A stretch of 41,718 nucleotides of DNA from Fragilaria crotonensis (taxonomy: Eukaryota > Bacillariophyta > Fragilariophyceae > Fragilariales > Fragilariaceae). Position numbers and translations under genes: made by a program. The notes beneath the pieces were generated by a model. It was not told where the DNA came from. It saw nothing but the letters and a program-made list of their open reading frames with translations, and searched no databases. Positions 21,347 to 30,301 of the stretch are shown piece after piece. Position 1 is the stretch's first letter. Every line of letters begins with the position of its first letter. The DNA lies in contig JAKSYS010000564.1 in the NCBI GenBank assembly GCA_022925895.1, forward strand, positions 1 to 41,718, read 5' to 3'.

Positions 21347-22834
21347 ATGTCTCAAAGGAGCTCTTTGGCCCTGAAACGTTTGATCATGTCTCCTTGCTGG
21401 GTAATGCCGTCATCTGCTTTGAAAGCTGCTGCGTCTCGTCCCAACAAATCACGACACCTCACGACGCATTCTCAACGAGGCAAACGAGCTGTTTCCTTGC
21501 TACCTAGTTACCTAGCTGACGCAAGAGCCGTCACACGGTATTCTCCCTCCACTCCTGATGGAGCACTGCAGCTGGGCGTTGCTGAAAATCAGATGCTGGA
21601 AGATTTGTTGGTGCCTGCTTTGAACGAATTTGGAGCCAACACATTTACTGCCGATTGTATTTACTATCAGCCTACGCAGGGTCGACCAGCGCTGCGAGAG
21701 GCGTTTTGTCTCTATCTTCAGCGACTGTTGAACCTTTCGAAACCTCTCGATCCTGATGGGCTCATCATGGGAACTGGTTGCAATGCTGTCTTGGAGAATC
21801 TATGCATTACACTTGCGGAGCCTGGTGAAGGAGTTTTGATTCCAACACCCTACTATGCGGCCTTTGAATTCGATCTTGTTGCCCGTGCCGGGCTTTCCAT
21901 TCTTCCGGTCAATACATTTGAGCACTCGGGTGCTACTATTCCGCCGGTCGGATCGGAACAAACGATTCCAGTCGAAGCATACTATCCGACCAAGGCCGGT
22001 CTTTCAGCCGCCTATCTGGCAGCCAAGCACGAAGGAGAATCACCTCGTATCTTGCTTCTCTCCCATCCAAACAACCCGCTAGGAATCTCATACCCTCCTC
22101 ATATTGTTCAAGACTGCATTGATTGGTGCCGTGAAAACAAGGTGCATTTGGTCAGTGACGAAATATATGCAGGTAGTGTCTACAAGAAGGACGGTGCGGA
22201 CTTTACGTCTGCGTTGAAACTGGCTGGTGTTGGAGAATTGGGTCCCTACATTCATTTCGTATACGCTCTATCCAAAGATTTTGCGCTCTCAGGACTGCGA
22301 GTGGGAGCAGCCTATTCGGAGAATGAGGACATTCGTTTGCCATTGCAGAAACTTAACGACATGTGTCAAATCACGTCTCAAACTCAGGTTCTTATTGAAA
22401 CCATGGTCAAGGCGCCTGGAAACGTGCATGAATTCTGGACCAGTGACTTTTTGGATGAAAATCATACTCGCCTTCGTGCGCGATGCGATGCCCTCCAAAG
22501 AGTTTTGGAAGAATTCAATGTGCCTCATCTCAGCGCCAACTCCGGCCTCTTTTGCTGGATTGACTTGTCTCGCTTCCTCCCACCACTTGATTCTACGCAA
22601 GTGACTCCAGAAGGAGACGAGCTCTTGTCCAGCATGAAACAACGCGAACGTAGTTTGTATTTGGATCTCATGAATCACCACGGCCTCCTCTTTACTCCCG
22701 GTCTGTCGATGCGTCACGAGCGACCGGGATTCTTCCGGTGCGTCTTTACAGCTGCTAATGACGAGGAATTTCAGTTGGCATTGATTCGGTTGCGCAAGTT
22801 CTTTCTCCACGGATCCGCCTCGGAAGAAAGATGA
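21347..22834 (+). CDS. PLP-dependent class I/II aminotransferase, ACC-synthase-like
   Basis: Fold-type I PLP enzyme of 495 aa in one exon. Conserved elements are LGVAENQML, YYQPTQGRPALREAF, GTGCNAVLENL, PTPYYAAFEFDL, HPNNPLG (about residues 240-246), SDEIYAGSVY (Asp271 pairs with the PLP nitrogen) and SKDFALSGLRVG, with the Schiff-base Lys at about residue 310. The arrangement resembles 1-aminocyclopropane-1-carboxylate synthase and its ACS-like relatives, which include true aminotransferases, so ethylene-precursor synthesis should not be assumed. The first 45 residues are Ser/Arg/Lys-rich and non-acidic, consistent with a mitochondrial presequence. Convergent with the AIF-like gene and divergent from the GST-N gene. 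Confidence 0.92.
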   Translation: MSQRSSLALKRLIMSPCWVMPSSALKAAASRPNKSRHLTTHSQRGKRAVSLLPSYLADARAVTRYSPSTPDGALQLGVAENQMLEDLLVPALNEFGANTFTADCIYYQPTQGRPALREAFCLYLQRLLNLSKPLDPDGLIMGTGCNAVLENLCITLAEPGEGVLIPTPYYAAFEFDLVARAGLSILPVNTFEHSGATIPPVGSEQTIPVEAYYPTKAGLSAAYLAAKHEGESPRILLLSHPNNPLGISYPPHIVQDCIDWCRENKVHLVSDEIYAGSVYKKDGADFTSALKLAGVGELGPYIHFVYALSKDFALSGLRVGAAYSENEDIRLPLQKLNDMCQITSQTQVLIETMVKAPGNVHEFWTSDFLDENHTRLRARCDALQRVLEEFNVPHLSANSGLFCWIDLSRFLPPLDSTQVTPEGDELLSSMKQRERSLYLDLMNHHGLLFTPGLSMRHERPGFFRCVFTAANDEEFQLALIRLRKFFLHGSASEER

Positions 22835-23163
22835 GTCCCGATGCGACCGAAAACCGAAAGATTTACTTTTGCGTATGCACCCGCACGCTTACATACACAT
22901 TGCTCCACAGGATCCCGCGAAGTCACTGGAATGCCCTACGTGACAAGAAGTTGTTCATAGTCAAAGAGTTGCGGTTAAGGCAACTAATAGTGGGATGTTT
23001 AAATCTTCGCTATGATTACTTTGTCCTAGACATTTTTAATGCTGCATTTGAGGCATGGTAACGATTCCAATGTGCTAGACTGAATGTTAGACAGGTATTA
23101 ACAAGCACAGAAGTAACAATCGGGGAAAAATGAAATATCTTCAAGCTCCATTTAAACGTCGTG
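22835..23163. other. Spacer between convergent genes
   Basis: 3' regions of the aminotransferase and AIF-like genes. No gene or repeat was seen. Confidence 0.5.
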
Positions 23164-25626
23164 CTACTCATCATCAGCATCATCATGATCATCATCCGTT
23201 TGAGCCGCCCAAGGGTGCCACATCTCAGAAGACGCCTTCGGAACCACGGGACGACCCAACGGTACACTCCCATCGGCGAATCGCGCATTCTTCATGTTGT
23301 TCATAAATGCCTCCTTCATTATTTGGGCATAGCTGGTGCCCCGATGTGCATCACCGCGGCGGAGCCAGAGCGGTTCCTCCTTGGCTGGACGAGCTCGTCG
23401 CTCATTATCCTTCCAGGCTTGTTCGACTCGTTCTTCATCCGAAAGCAAGTACGGATCGTTCCCCTTGTTCGCATCATCAACGCCGCGCCATATGGGCGAA
23501 TGCATGGGATAGATGTAAAGCAGAGTTGGAGGACGGATGCTGCTGCCGACCTCGTTGTAAATGTCATCCGTCTTCATGTATATGTTTTCGCCCAGAAGCT
23601 CGGAGGAGACCGACTGATCCTTGCGTTTCAGCAACCCAACAGACGTCACGCTTGGTGGCTTGGCAGCTGTGTATCGATACAGCGGATTCGGCATTTGTTC
23701 TACCTTATTGGTCAGGCGACGGTGCAATCCCTTGCTGCGTTTACCCTCCAACGCCATTTGGACCAATCGCTTGCTTTCCTGCGCCAGGTGAGTAGTTTTG
23801 AGAAGCACATTCTCCGATGTCCCGGCGATGACTCCCCCGTCTGAAGTTATGATTTCAATCATCCGATTGATCAACGATGGATTCAGATCTGTGGAATCCT
23901 TGGCGGTAAAGGGCAACCCCCAGGACATGATACCACATAAATGACCTGCGCGATCAATGTAAAACACCAAACCGCTTCCATACACAGGAGTGTCCGACAC
24001 CCTAGCCTTTTGCGACCGCGTCATATCTCTTTTCGACGTCGTTTTTCTCTTGTCGGAATGATTTGTCCACCAAAAGCCGTGAGTTGACATTGTGTCAGAA
24101 TCGCAGCGACCTACAACTAGAGCCTTGATTCCCACTTTCTCCAGCGATGACCGATTCCCTTCTGCAGCGCTGTAGGGAGAGATGTCAGAACGAAATATTG
24201 GAAAGGAGGAGGATGCGAAGGAAGACGGCTCGATGATTTGTTGGTGGGAAGACGTTAGCATCGACCGGGTGCGGTCGTTATAGTCACGAGCCATATGCAT
24301 CGCAGCCAGTCGTCCTGCAAGAGCGCCATCGACCGTTCCGACCCCTGCCACATGAGCATGTCCTGTCACAGAGTTTGGATACTTGGCTACCGATCCAGCT
24401 GCATAGACTTTTGAAGCGGCATTCAATTCAGCATTAACCGCCACCCTGCCGTCGTCAGTAAAACATACAATGGTCGATGGCTCGGTCGGAGGGGATGTTA
24501 GTTGCGACCAGCTTTGGTACCATGTCCTTCCTACCCAATGCTCCTGAAGTGCTTCCGGGACTCGAAGAGTCGGTAGTACAGCAGTACCTCTTGGACCATC
24601 AACCAATGGGGCGACAACCATCAAATCTACTTGATTTCGACTCGTGTCGATAAAATCGTATGCCTTGGCCGTGTGCACTTCCATCCTAGGCATATTCGTC
24701 ACAGGCGATACGAGATGTGATACGTATCGCACCAATGAGCGTTCTTGAATATCAATTCCTTGTTGACGCAACTTCTTGGTGACAGCGGTGCTCAAGTAGC
24801 GGGGTAACATGTGAGAGAGAGGCCCGGAACTTCCAAACGCCAACATTGGAGGTTCCGTGCCCGCCTTGGCAACCGCTGACGCCAGTTCAATCGCCTCCCA
24901 CCCACTTCCCAAGACACATACCTTGGCACCTTGCTTAGCTGCCATGAGAGCCAAATGTCGAATTGTTTCCGGAGCCAGGATCGGTCGATTTCCAAAGCCC
25001 AAAGCTTCGGTCGATCGCAGTTCTAGAACTCGATTTAGAACTTGATGGTCGAAGAGATCCATGGGTGGCGGAGCGCCTCGCGAGCCTGTCGCTACCAGAA
25101 TGGCGTGTCTATACTTGAGCTGGGTCGATAAATCCGCCAATTCAACGGTTCGTGACGGAGGGTGGAATCCAAGTGCGGGCTGTCGGTAACATATAACTCT
25201 TGAGTCAAGGCTTGTCATTGACCGCAACGGATCGACGAGGGCAATTGACGCCCGAGGACATTGCTCTTTTAACGTCTCGACAGCACTCTTGCCCGCATTT
25301 CCGTAACCAAGTACAATGAAGTCGTATTCGATTGTTGTGACCGATGATGACGCTTTATCGGCAGGTTGTTTCGGTTCGTTCCTAGTCGACGACGTGACTG
25401 CGGAAGCTTCTAAACTTAACTTGGGAACGGACCAAATTCTCGAGAGGCTACCGAGACCAGAGGAGCACACATCATCCAACACGCGCATCCCATCATCATG
25501 ATTTTTGTCGTTGCTGGATTCCGTGCCTACAATGTATGCCAGAACAGATGCAGCAGTGGCGCCAAACACTCCGAAAACAAGACGACGATGCGTCTCATGA
25601 TTGAAACGCGGGACAAGACGTTTCAT
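23164..25626 (-). CDS. AIF-like FAD/NAD(P)H oxidoreductase with long C-terminal extension
   Basis: A pyridine-nucleotide-disulfide-type flavoprotein most like apoptosis-inducing factor, a mitochondrial intermembrane-space NADH oxidoreductase. Single exon; the first in-frame ATG (25626) gives 820 aa. Residues 1-35 are basic then hydrophobic (LVFGVFGATAASVLAYIV), consistent with mitochondrial import and a membrane anchor. The FAD motif LGYGNAGKSA is at 105-114, the VATGSRG motif at 178-184 and the NADH motif VLGSGWEAIELA at 238-249. The C-terminal FAD-contact motif, normally A-G-D, reads AGSVAKYPNS at about 410-419, with Asp replaced by Ser. GHAHVAG then follows as in AIF. After residue 450 there are about 370 further residues with a WGLPF motif and a tail of alternating Asp, His and Glu. 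The oxidoreductase may be altered or the Ser tolerated. Confidence 0.85.
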   Translation of the reverse strand: MKRLVPRFNHETHRRLVFGVFGATAASVLAYIVGTESSNDKNHDDGMRVLDDVCSSGLGSLSRIWSVPKLSLEASAVTSSTRNEPKQPADKASSSVTTIEYDFIVLGYGNAGKSAVETLKEQCPRASIALVDPLRSMTSLDSRVICYRQPALGFHPPSRTVELADLSTQLKYRHAILVATGSRGAPPPMDLFDHQVLNRVLELRSTEALGFGNRPILAPETIRHLALMAAKQGAKVCVLGSGWEAIELASAVAKAGTEPPMLAFGSSGPLSHMLPRYLSTAVTKKLRQQGIDIQERSLVRYVSHLVSPVTNMPRMEVHTAKAYDFIDTSRNQVDLMVVAPLVDGPRGTAVLPTLRVPEALQEHWVGRTWYQSWSQLTSPPTEPSTIVCFTDDGRVAVNAELNAASKVYAAGSVAKYPNSVTGHAHVAGVGTVDGALAGRLAAMHMARDYNDRTRSMLTSSHQQIIEPSSFASSSFPIFRSDISPYSAAEGNRSSLEKVGIKALVVGRCDSDTMSTHGFWWTNHSDKRKTTSKRDMTRSQKARVSDTPVYGSGLVFYIDRAGHLCGIMSWGLPFTAKDSTDLNPSLINRMIEIITSDGGVIAGTSENVLLKTTHLAQESKRLVQMALEGKRSKGLHRRLTNKVEQMPNPLYRYTAAKPPSVTSVGLLKRKDQSVSSELLGENIYMKTDDIYNEVGSSIRPPTLLYIYPMHSPIWRGVDDANKGNDPYLLSDEERVEQAWKDNERRARPAKEEPLWLRRGDAHRGTSYAQIMKEAFMNNMKNARFADGSVPLGRPVVPKASSEMWHPWAAQTDDDHDDADDE

Positions 25627-26196
25627 GGCAAAATTCACAGTCCTACTCCCTTTGGAATAGGATCAGAATTACAGGACATGGACTGTTACTGGGTTGTGAT
25701 GTTACGGCGAGGGGAAGGGAATGATCAATTCAACGAAAAGATGGCATTACGATATCGACAAAAACAATCTTCGTGTGAAGAATTGTGAGTTATCCCAAGG
25801 ACGAGTCAGGCGTGTCAGCCACTGTTCTGCAACGCCAGTGACCGGTATTGTACATGAACTCTAGGAAGTAGTGCATTACCAGGTGCCACTACGGCGGTAG
25901 TACAACAATAGGAATGCGTTGCCTAAAGCGAGCATGCAGAATAAGGACTATGACATCGATAGCGATTCACACCTCACACCTCCCTCTTTATAGACAACAG
26001 TATATGAGTCTATTCAGTTGTAAGAACTTTATTAACAGTACTGTGTAAGGTGGCGAGTGGAAGGAATAGAACTATATGTACGTTGTTTTGCGACTCTAAG
26101 TAATCTGTTGACCCCATCAACTCAAATCCCACCACACCTTGCGTGCTATGAAAAGAAACTACCTAAAGGATATACTCGGAGAAAGTCAACTCCATC
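25627..26196. other. Intergenic spacer
   Basis: Promoter region of the AIF-like gene and 3' region of the next minus-strand gene. Small open frames on both strands have no recognisable products. Some GTAC words occur near 25845-25905. Confidence 0.5.
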
Positions 26197-26919
26197 TTAT
26201 TGGAAGTCACCTAACAGTGCTTCGAGTCGATCGGCATCGACAAAGTCAATCCGGCTCCCATCCGGTACTGTTTCCCCAATTTCCATCAACTTCGGGGCTT
26301 CCACTGTGTCTAGAAAGAGCGCCAACAAACATTCGGACCGGCAGAGGGCGAAGAGCGGATCACTGGCTATCCGCGCCTCAATTTGACTTCTGTCTTCCAA
26401 AATTCCAAAGCTGGACCATTCGTTATATTTCTTGACCCATCCGACTTGACTGACCCTGTCGTGAAGCAACGACCCAAGTTCGTCCAGACGCATCACAACT
26501 CCCACCACGCGGCCCGCGATTGTTTGTTCTTCCTTCAGATCAAAAGTCATGCCGTCACGTTCAGACGTATCGCGACGTTTCAGCAAAAACTCGGCCACGA
26601 TTTTGCCAGTTTCAATTGCAACATCTATAGGCTTGACTCTGTCGGACACTCGAAGCTTGGATCCTTCACCATCAACAGATCTTCTCCTAAGCGTCTCCGA
26701 GAGAGCGTTAATTGTTGTGGGATGCAGTGAGGGGCGGATTCCAGTGGACTCACGGATCTTGTCGCCTCGTGACGATGGCTGTTCCGAAAAAAGAGGAGAG
26801 GAAAGGGCGATGTGTCCACGTGAGTTCATTATCTTGGAACACGAGAGAAATCCAGATACCTGATGCATGGTGCAAAAGGCCGAGACAACCAGGATGATGA
26901 CGGGAGTTCGTATCACCAT
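26197..26919 (-). CDS. Unknown protein with plastid-type signal, 240 aa
   Basis: Single exon from an ATG followed by a clear signal peptide (residues 3-22) ending VSGFLS, the Phe-after-cleavage pattern of diatom plastid proteins. The mature part is soluble and mixed in charge. Residues 60-90 are Arg-rich, followed by KPIDVAIETGKIVAEFLLKR, VGVVMRLDELGSLL and a C-terminus ending in DRLEALLGDFQ. No catalytic motif or known domain is recognised. The protein is probably stromal if the signal is read correctly. Gene order gives no further hint: it is tandem with the AIF-like gene and divergent from the Mob1 gene. Confidence 0.75.
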   Translation of the reverse strand: MVIRTPVIILVVSAFCTMHQVSGFLSCSKIMNSRGHIALSSPLFSEQPSSRGDKIRESTGIRPSLHPTTINALSETLRRRSVDGEGSKLRVSDRVKPIDVAIETGKIVAEFLLKRRDTSERDGMTFDLKEEQTIAGRVVGVVMRLDELGSLLHDRVSQVGWVKKYNEWSSFGILEDRSQIEARIASDPLFALCRSECLLALFLDTVEAPKLMEIGETVPDGSRIDFVDADRLEALLGDFQ

Positions 26920-27486
26920 CGTCCAGTCGACGTGAGCGATTTTTGTTTCATCAATAGAGATGTGGTACCTCTACTACAGTACGTTGCACTACCGATAGTA
27001 TCATAGCGCTACTACGAGGATGTCGTTGACAAGAAAGCCGGAGATTATATCATACTACTCTACTAGGGGCTAGTAGGGAGGAGTGGGTACCTCACATTTG
27101 ATCGGAGTGTCTACGACAGGAAACTGGACGTACAGTACCCCCAACCTGGTCGTACTCCGTACCACTACTTTTTTCCCCTACAGTATGCAGTACCATGGTA
27201 CCAACGTAGGAAACTTCATGAAGTACAGTACCAGGTACTTATCATCCCCCAGTATTGCAGTTCATCGCACGGTATATTTTACAGTAGCATTTGTCAAGCA
27301 ACCTGTTCATAGCAAATTCAATGAGTATTCCATCCAGTAACGTTGAATTCGTACAGTATTGTAGTTCAGTAACGTAACACACTGTCGTTTCAACATAAAT
27401 TACCGTCCGTTTATGTACTGTAGACCTGTAGTACATGTAATCCACGTAAAAGTGCAACAGTATCCCAGAGTGGTCATACTCCGTAC

Positions 27487-27512
27487 CACACACACACACG
27501 CACGCACACACA
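27487..27512. repeat. CA-type microsatellite
   Basis: An interrupted run of CA dinucleotides with CG interruptions. Confidence 0.8.
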
Positions 27513-27738
27513 AAGCAAATTTAAAAAGGAGTAGGATATGATATATGGTACTGCTACCTGGTACCGTATCATAGTCGATTCTGAACTCGACTGAACGTGT
27601 ACTCCGAGTACAATACCTAGTACAATACCTACGTGTGAAATAACGAAAACCGAAATCTACCAGGGGTTATGTACTGGGGTACCTGGTACCTGTACCGTAG
27701 AACTCGGAATACGTGCAATGCGAGCCTGTACTTGTATG

Positions 27739-27767
27739 CTGTATGTCATACAATATATGACATACAG
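27739..27767. repeat. Inverted repeat CTGTATGTCATA / TATGACATACAG, plus third copy
   Basis: Two perfect 12-base arms separated by five bases. The right arm recurs at 27845-27856, directly before the palindrome GTATACTAGTATAC. The spacer lies between divergent genes, so a paired transcription-factor site or a small mobile-element remnant are both possible. Confidence 0.65.
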
Positions 27768-28622
27768 TACCGAGATCCGACTTCGCCGAGTAAAGAACAT
27801 ATGTGGAATTTCAGTAGTACTTGTACTGCATAGAATATAGAGTGTATGACATACAGTATACTAGTATACAGTGTACAGCTCGGAGTAGATTTACTTCGAC
27901 GCATTGCAAGTTGCTTGCCTTGCGAAGACTACAAGTACCAGTACTGTAAGTAGTAAGTACTGTTACCTATTACTGGAATCCATCTGCTGTTTCTCGTTGT
28001 GAACTGTTTGCGTGTTTGCGTCATTATGTCACATGTCACACGTCACACGATGTCCCTAGAGAAACAGCAGCGAGCGCAATACATCCCACAGCACGACTAC
28101 ACTACAAGGACACTATTGTGATCTAATTAACGCTGTTACATAACCCTTATTGTGCATACATGTAGAACATAGTCGGAGTAATGCATATGAAACGACTACT
28201 CCGACCTCCCAGTTTGATGTAGGAAAAACGCATAACGTGTATGATGGTGACGTGGATTTGAACATTCGACACTGGGACCCGGGACATGAGCTGACTTTCA
28301 TCATCTGCATGCCCTATTTTGGCGCATGTGATGTGGTCGACTCCGACTACTTGTTATGTCCAAGTCTCTAATTGTGCATAGTCAGAGTACGAGGAATCCA
28401 TGTAGAGGGTACGCGGCTTTCGTGGTGGGTAAATTTTAACCAAATCGAAAGTGATGCCGATCTTTGGGTGGTTGCACATGATGTACAAGACTCGTAACCC
28501 TCGGAGTGAGAAGGAACAGATGCTAAATTTGTTCTCATCTTCGGAGTGGTATCGCAAATTCACCTATCATTGCGGCCACCAAGATCCTCTTCTGGAGAGG
28601 CGACTGTTGAACCAAAACAAGG

Positions 28623-29411
28623 ATGAGTGTCTCAACTCCCATGAGCACCGGCAATGTTCAGCGCGTTCATCATCCAATCGGAACTACGCGAGATCGATTG
28701 CATTCCCTTTCTAAGCGGACCTTGGGGACAGGTGGATCGATCCATAAAGCTGTTGCGCTGCCGTCGGGAGAGTCATGTGCTGGTACGAATCGAGCTGATT
28801 TCATCTGTTTGTTCATGGGTTACGCTTCTTCCGCGTAGTTCCCCTTTGCTTCATCAAAGCTAACCAAAGGACGTTAAACTACCTTCTATTTAGGTTGGGT
28901 GGCAGCTCACGCTATTGATTTCTATAACGATGTTATTCTCATCTGGCATGTGATGGCATGTGACCCCTACATTTCATGCTTCAAACCTGGTGAAGGTTTC
29001 CCATCCGGGGTCGAGTATCGTTGGGCTCCAAACCCTGACGGGCCTGCTATCAGCGTATCCGCACCAGACTACGTAAATTTGGTTTTGAAATGGATCGAAG
29101 AACAATTGAACGACCCCACCAAATTTCCAGTTGATGCCGAGGATGAAATGCGTGTGTATTCCACCCCGACGTTTGCGGTGCTTTGCGGCCAAATCTTCCG
29201 TCGACTCCTTCGCGTCTACGGGATCATTTATTGCTCCTTCTTCGCGACCATCGACGCCCTGGAGATGACGCCGCACTTGAATACGTGCTTCAAACATTTT
29301 TTATACTTCTGTTCCGAATTCTCACTCTTGCCAGAGCGAGAAGTCGAACCGCTGAAGGTGCTTGTGCGACCTGTGAGAAAGCAATACTATGACTACAAAA
29401 TGGGAAAGTGA
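28623..29411 (+). CDS. Mob1/phocein-family protein, divergent zinc site
   Basis: Mob proteins are co-activators of NDR/LATS-type kinases controlling mitotic exit and cell growth. Two exons fit: 28623-28782 and 28894-29411, joined in phase across a GTACGA donor and TTTAG acceptor, giving 225 aa, the usual size. Family blocks are KRTLGTGGSIHKAVALPSGE, AAHAIDFYND, EYRWAPNPDGPAISVSAPDYVNLVLKW, FRRLLRVYGIIYCSFF and HLNTCFKHFLYF. In human MOB1A zinc is held by Cys79, Cys84, His161 and His166. Here the cysteines are present with one extra residue between them (CDPYISC), and both histidines are replaced (GIIYCSFF), so the zinc site is probably lost or rebuilt. ATG 28641 is an alternative start. Confidence 0.88.
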
Positions 29412-30301
29412 AGAAGGGCACATAGTGTGCAACTTGTGAATCAATTGATAGAGCGCGACCGCCGTGGGTGTACCTGTACAAAGGATTGCGCGTCTTGGCG
29501 AAGATGCTGCATTCCTTTGATTAAACCCGGTGATTAGATATAGAGCAATACGTAATACTAGATGCATAACTGTGACATCGAAGGGCATCATCTTACGGTG
29601 CCGACACATCCTCACAAGCAGCTGCCAGTGTTCGGCTTATGGTTGCTTTATCATGCGGTTGCATCAACAAGTTAACGTACTTTCTCCCTCGAGTCAGGAA
29701 AGACCGGAGAAGGTGACGGTAATGTAGATTATTCACAATGAGTACGAATTTTAGCAGTAAATTGCTAAGTGGTTGAGTACTACTACAGTAGCAGTTAATT
29801 CAAGGTATTGTACTGTTCAAGGTGCTAGTCAGAGGACGAGTGACATGTGACCCAGGCTTAAACAATTGCCGGTAATCAAGTATGGATAAAAATACAAATA
29901 TTACTATACTTATAAGCCTGTAGACATATAATTTTCTAAGCATCCTATGTTCTGAAAAACGTACTGGAAGGTAAGATACTTCCTCTTTTCAAGGTCACCG
30001 GCCAATCATCGAAAACGTATCACATCTATTTCACTTAAAGGGAAGAATTCATATTATTTCTTCAAGGCCTGATGTGACAATTGAGCCCCATGCTCGTTAC
30101 TTAACCTGAAAGATTTCATGTGTGGGGTTAAAATTTATTCATCCTTGTATTTAATGTATCTTGCATGCGCAGGACCATATAAAATTCTTAGACCCACACG
30201 AGCAGACGGGCGCCTACATTCGTCCAAAGCTGAGGAAAGCAAAGACGCGGGTAGATTGAGGACTGAGGACAAAGGTTTCACTTTTGAGGAAATCACATCA
30301 G
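29412..30301. other. Intergenic spacer, A+T-leaning
   Basis: 3' region of the Mob1 gene and 5' region of the next gene. Positions 29870-30130 are visibly A+T-rich. A small open frame at 30118-30330 overlaps the next start in another frame and could be an upstream ORF, but it is not called as a gene. Confidence 0.5.

Larger units (their letters stand above)
26920..28622. other. Long GTAC-rich intergenic region
   Basis: 1.7 kb between divergent genes. Positions 26960-27980 are dense in GTAC, CCAGTACC and GTATAC words. It also holds a CA/CG microsatellite at 27487-27512 and a hairpin at 27739-27767. Positions 28110-28620 have more balanced composition and several short overlapping open frames on both strands, none convincing. 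The Mob1 promoter must lie at the right end. Confidence 0.55.

Noticed and set aside
28113-28563. Short open frames on both strands upstream of the Mob1 gene, considered as an extra Mob1 exon
   Set aside because: The 28623 start already gives the family N-terminus and full length; none of the frames resembles the family or has good splice sites into it.
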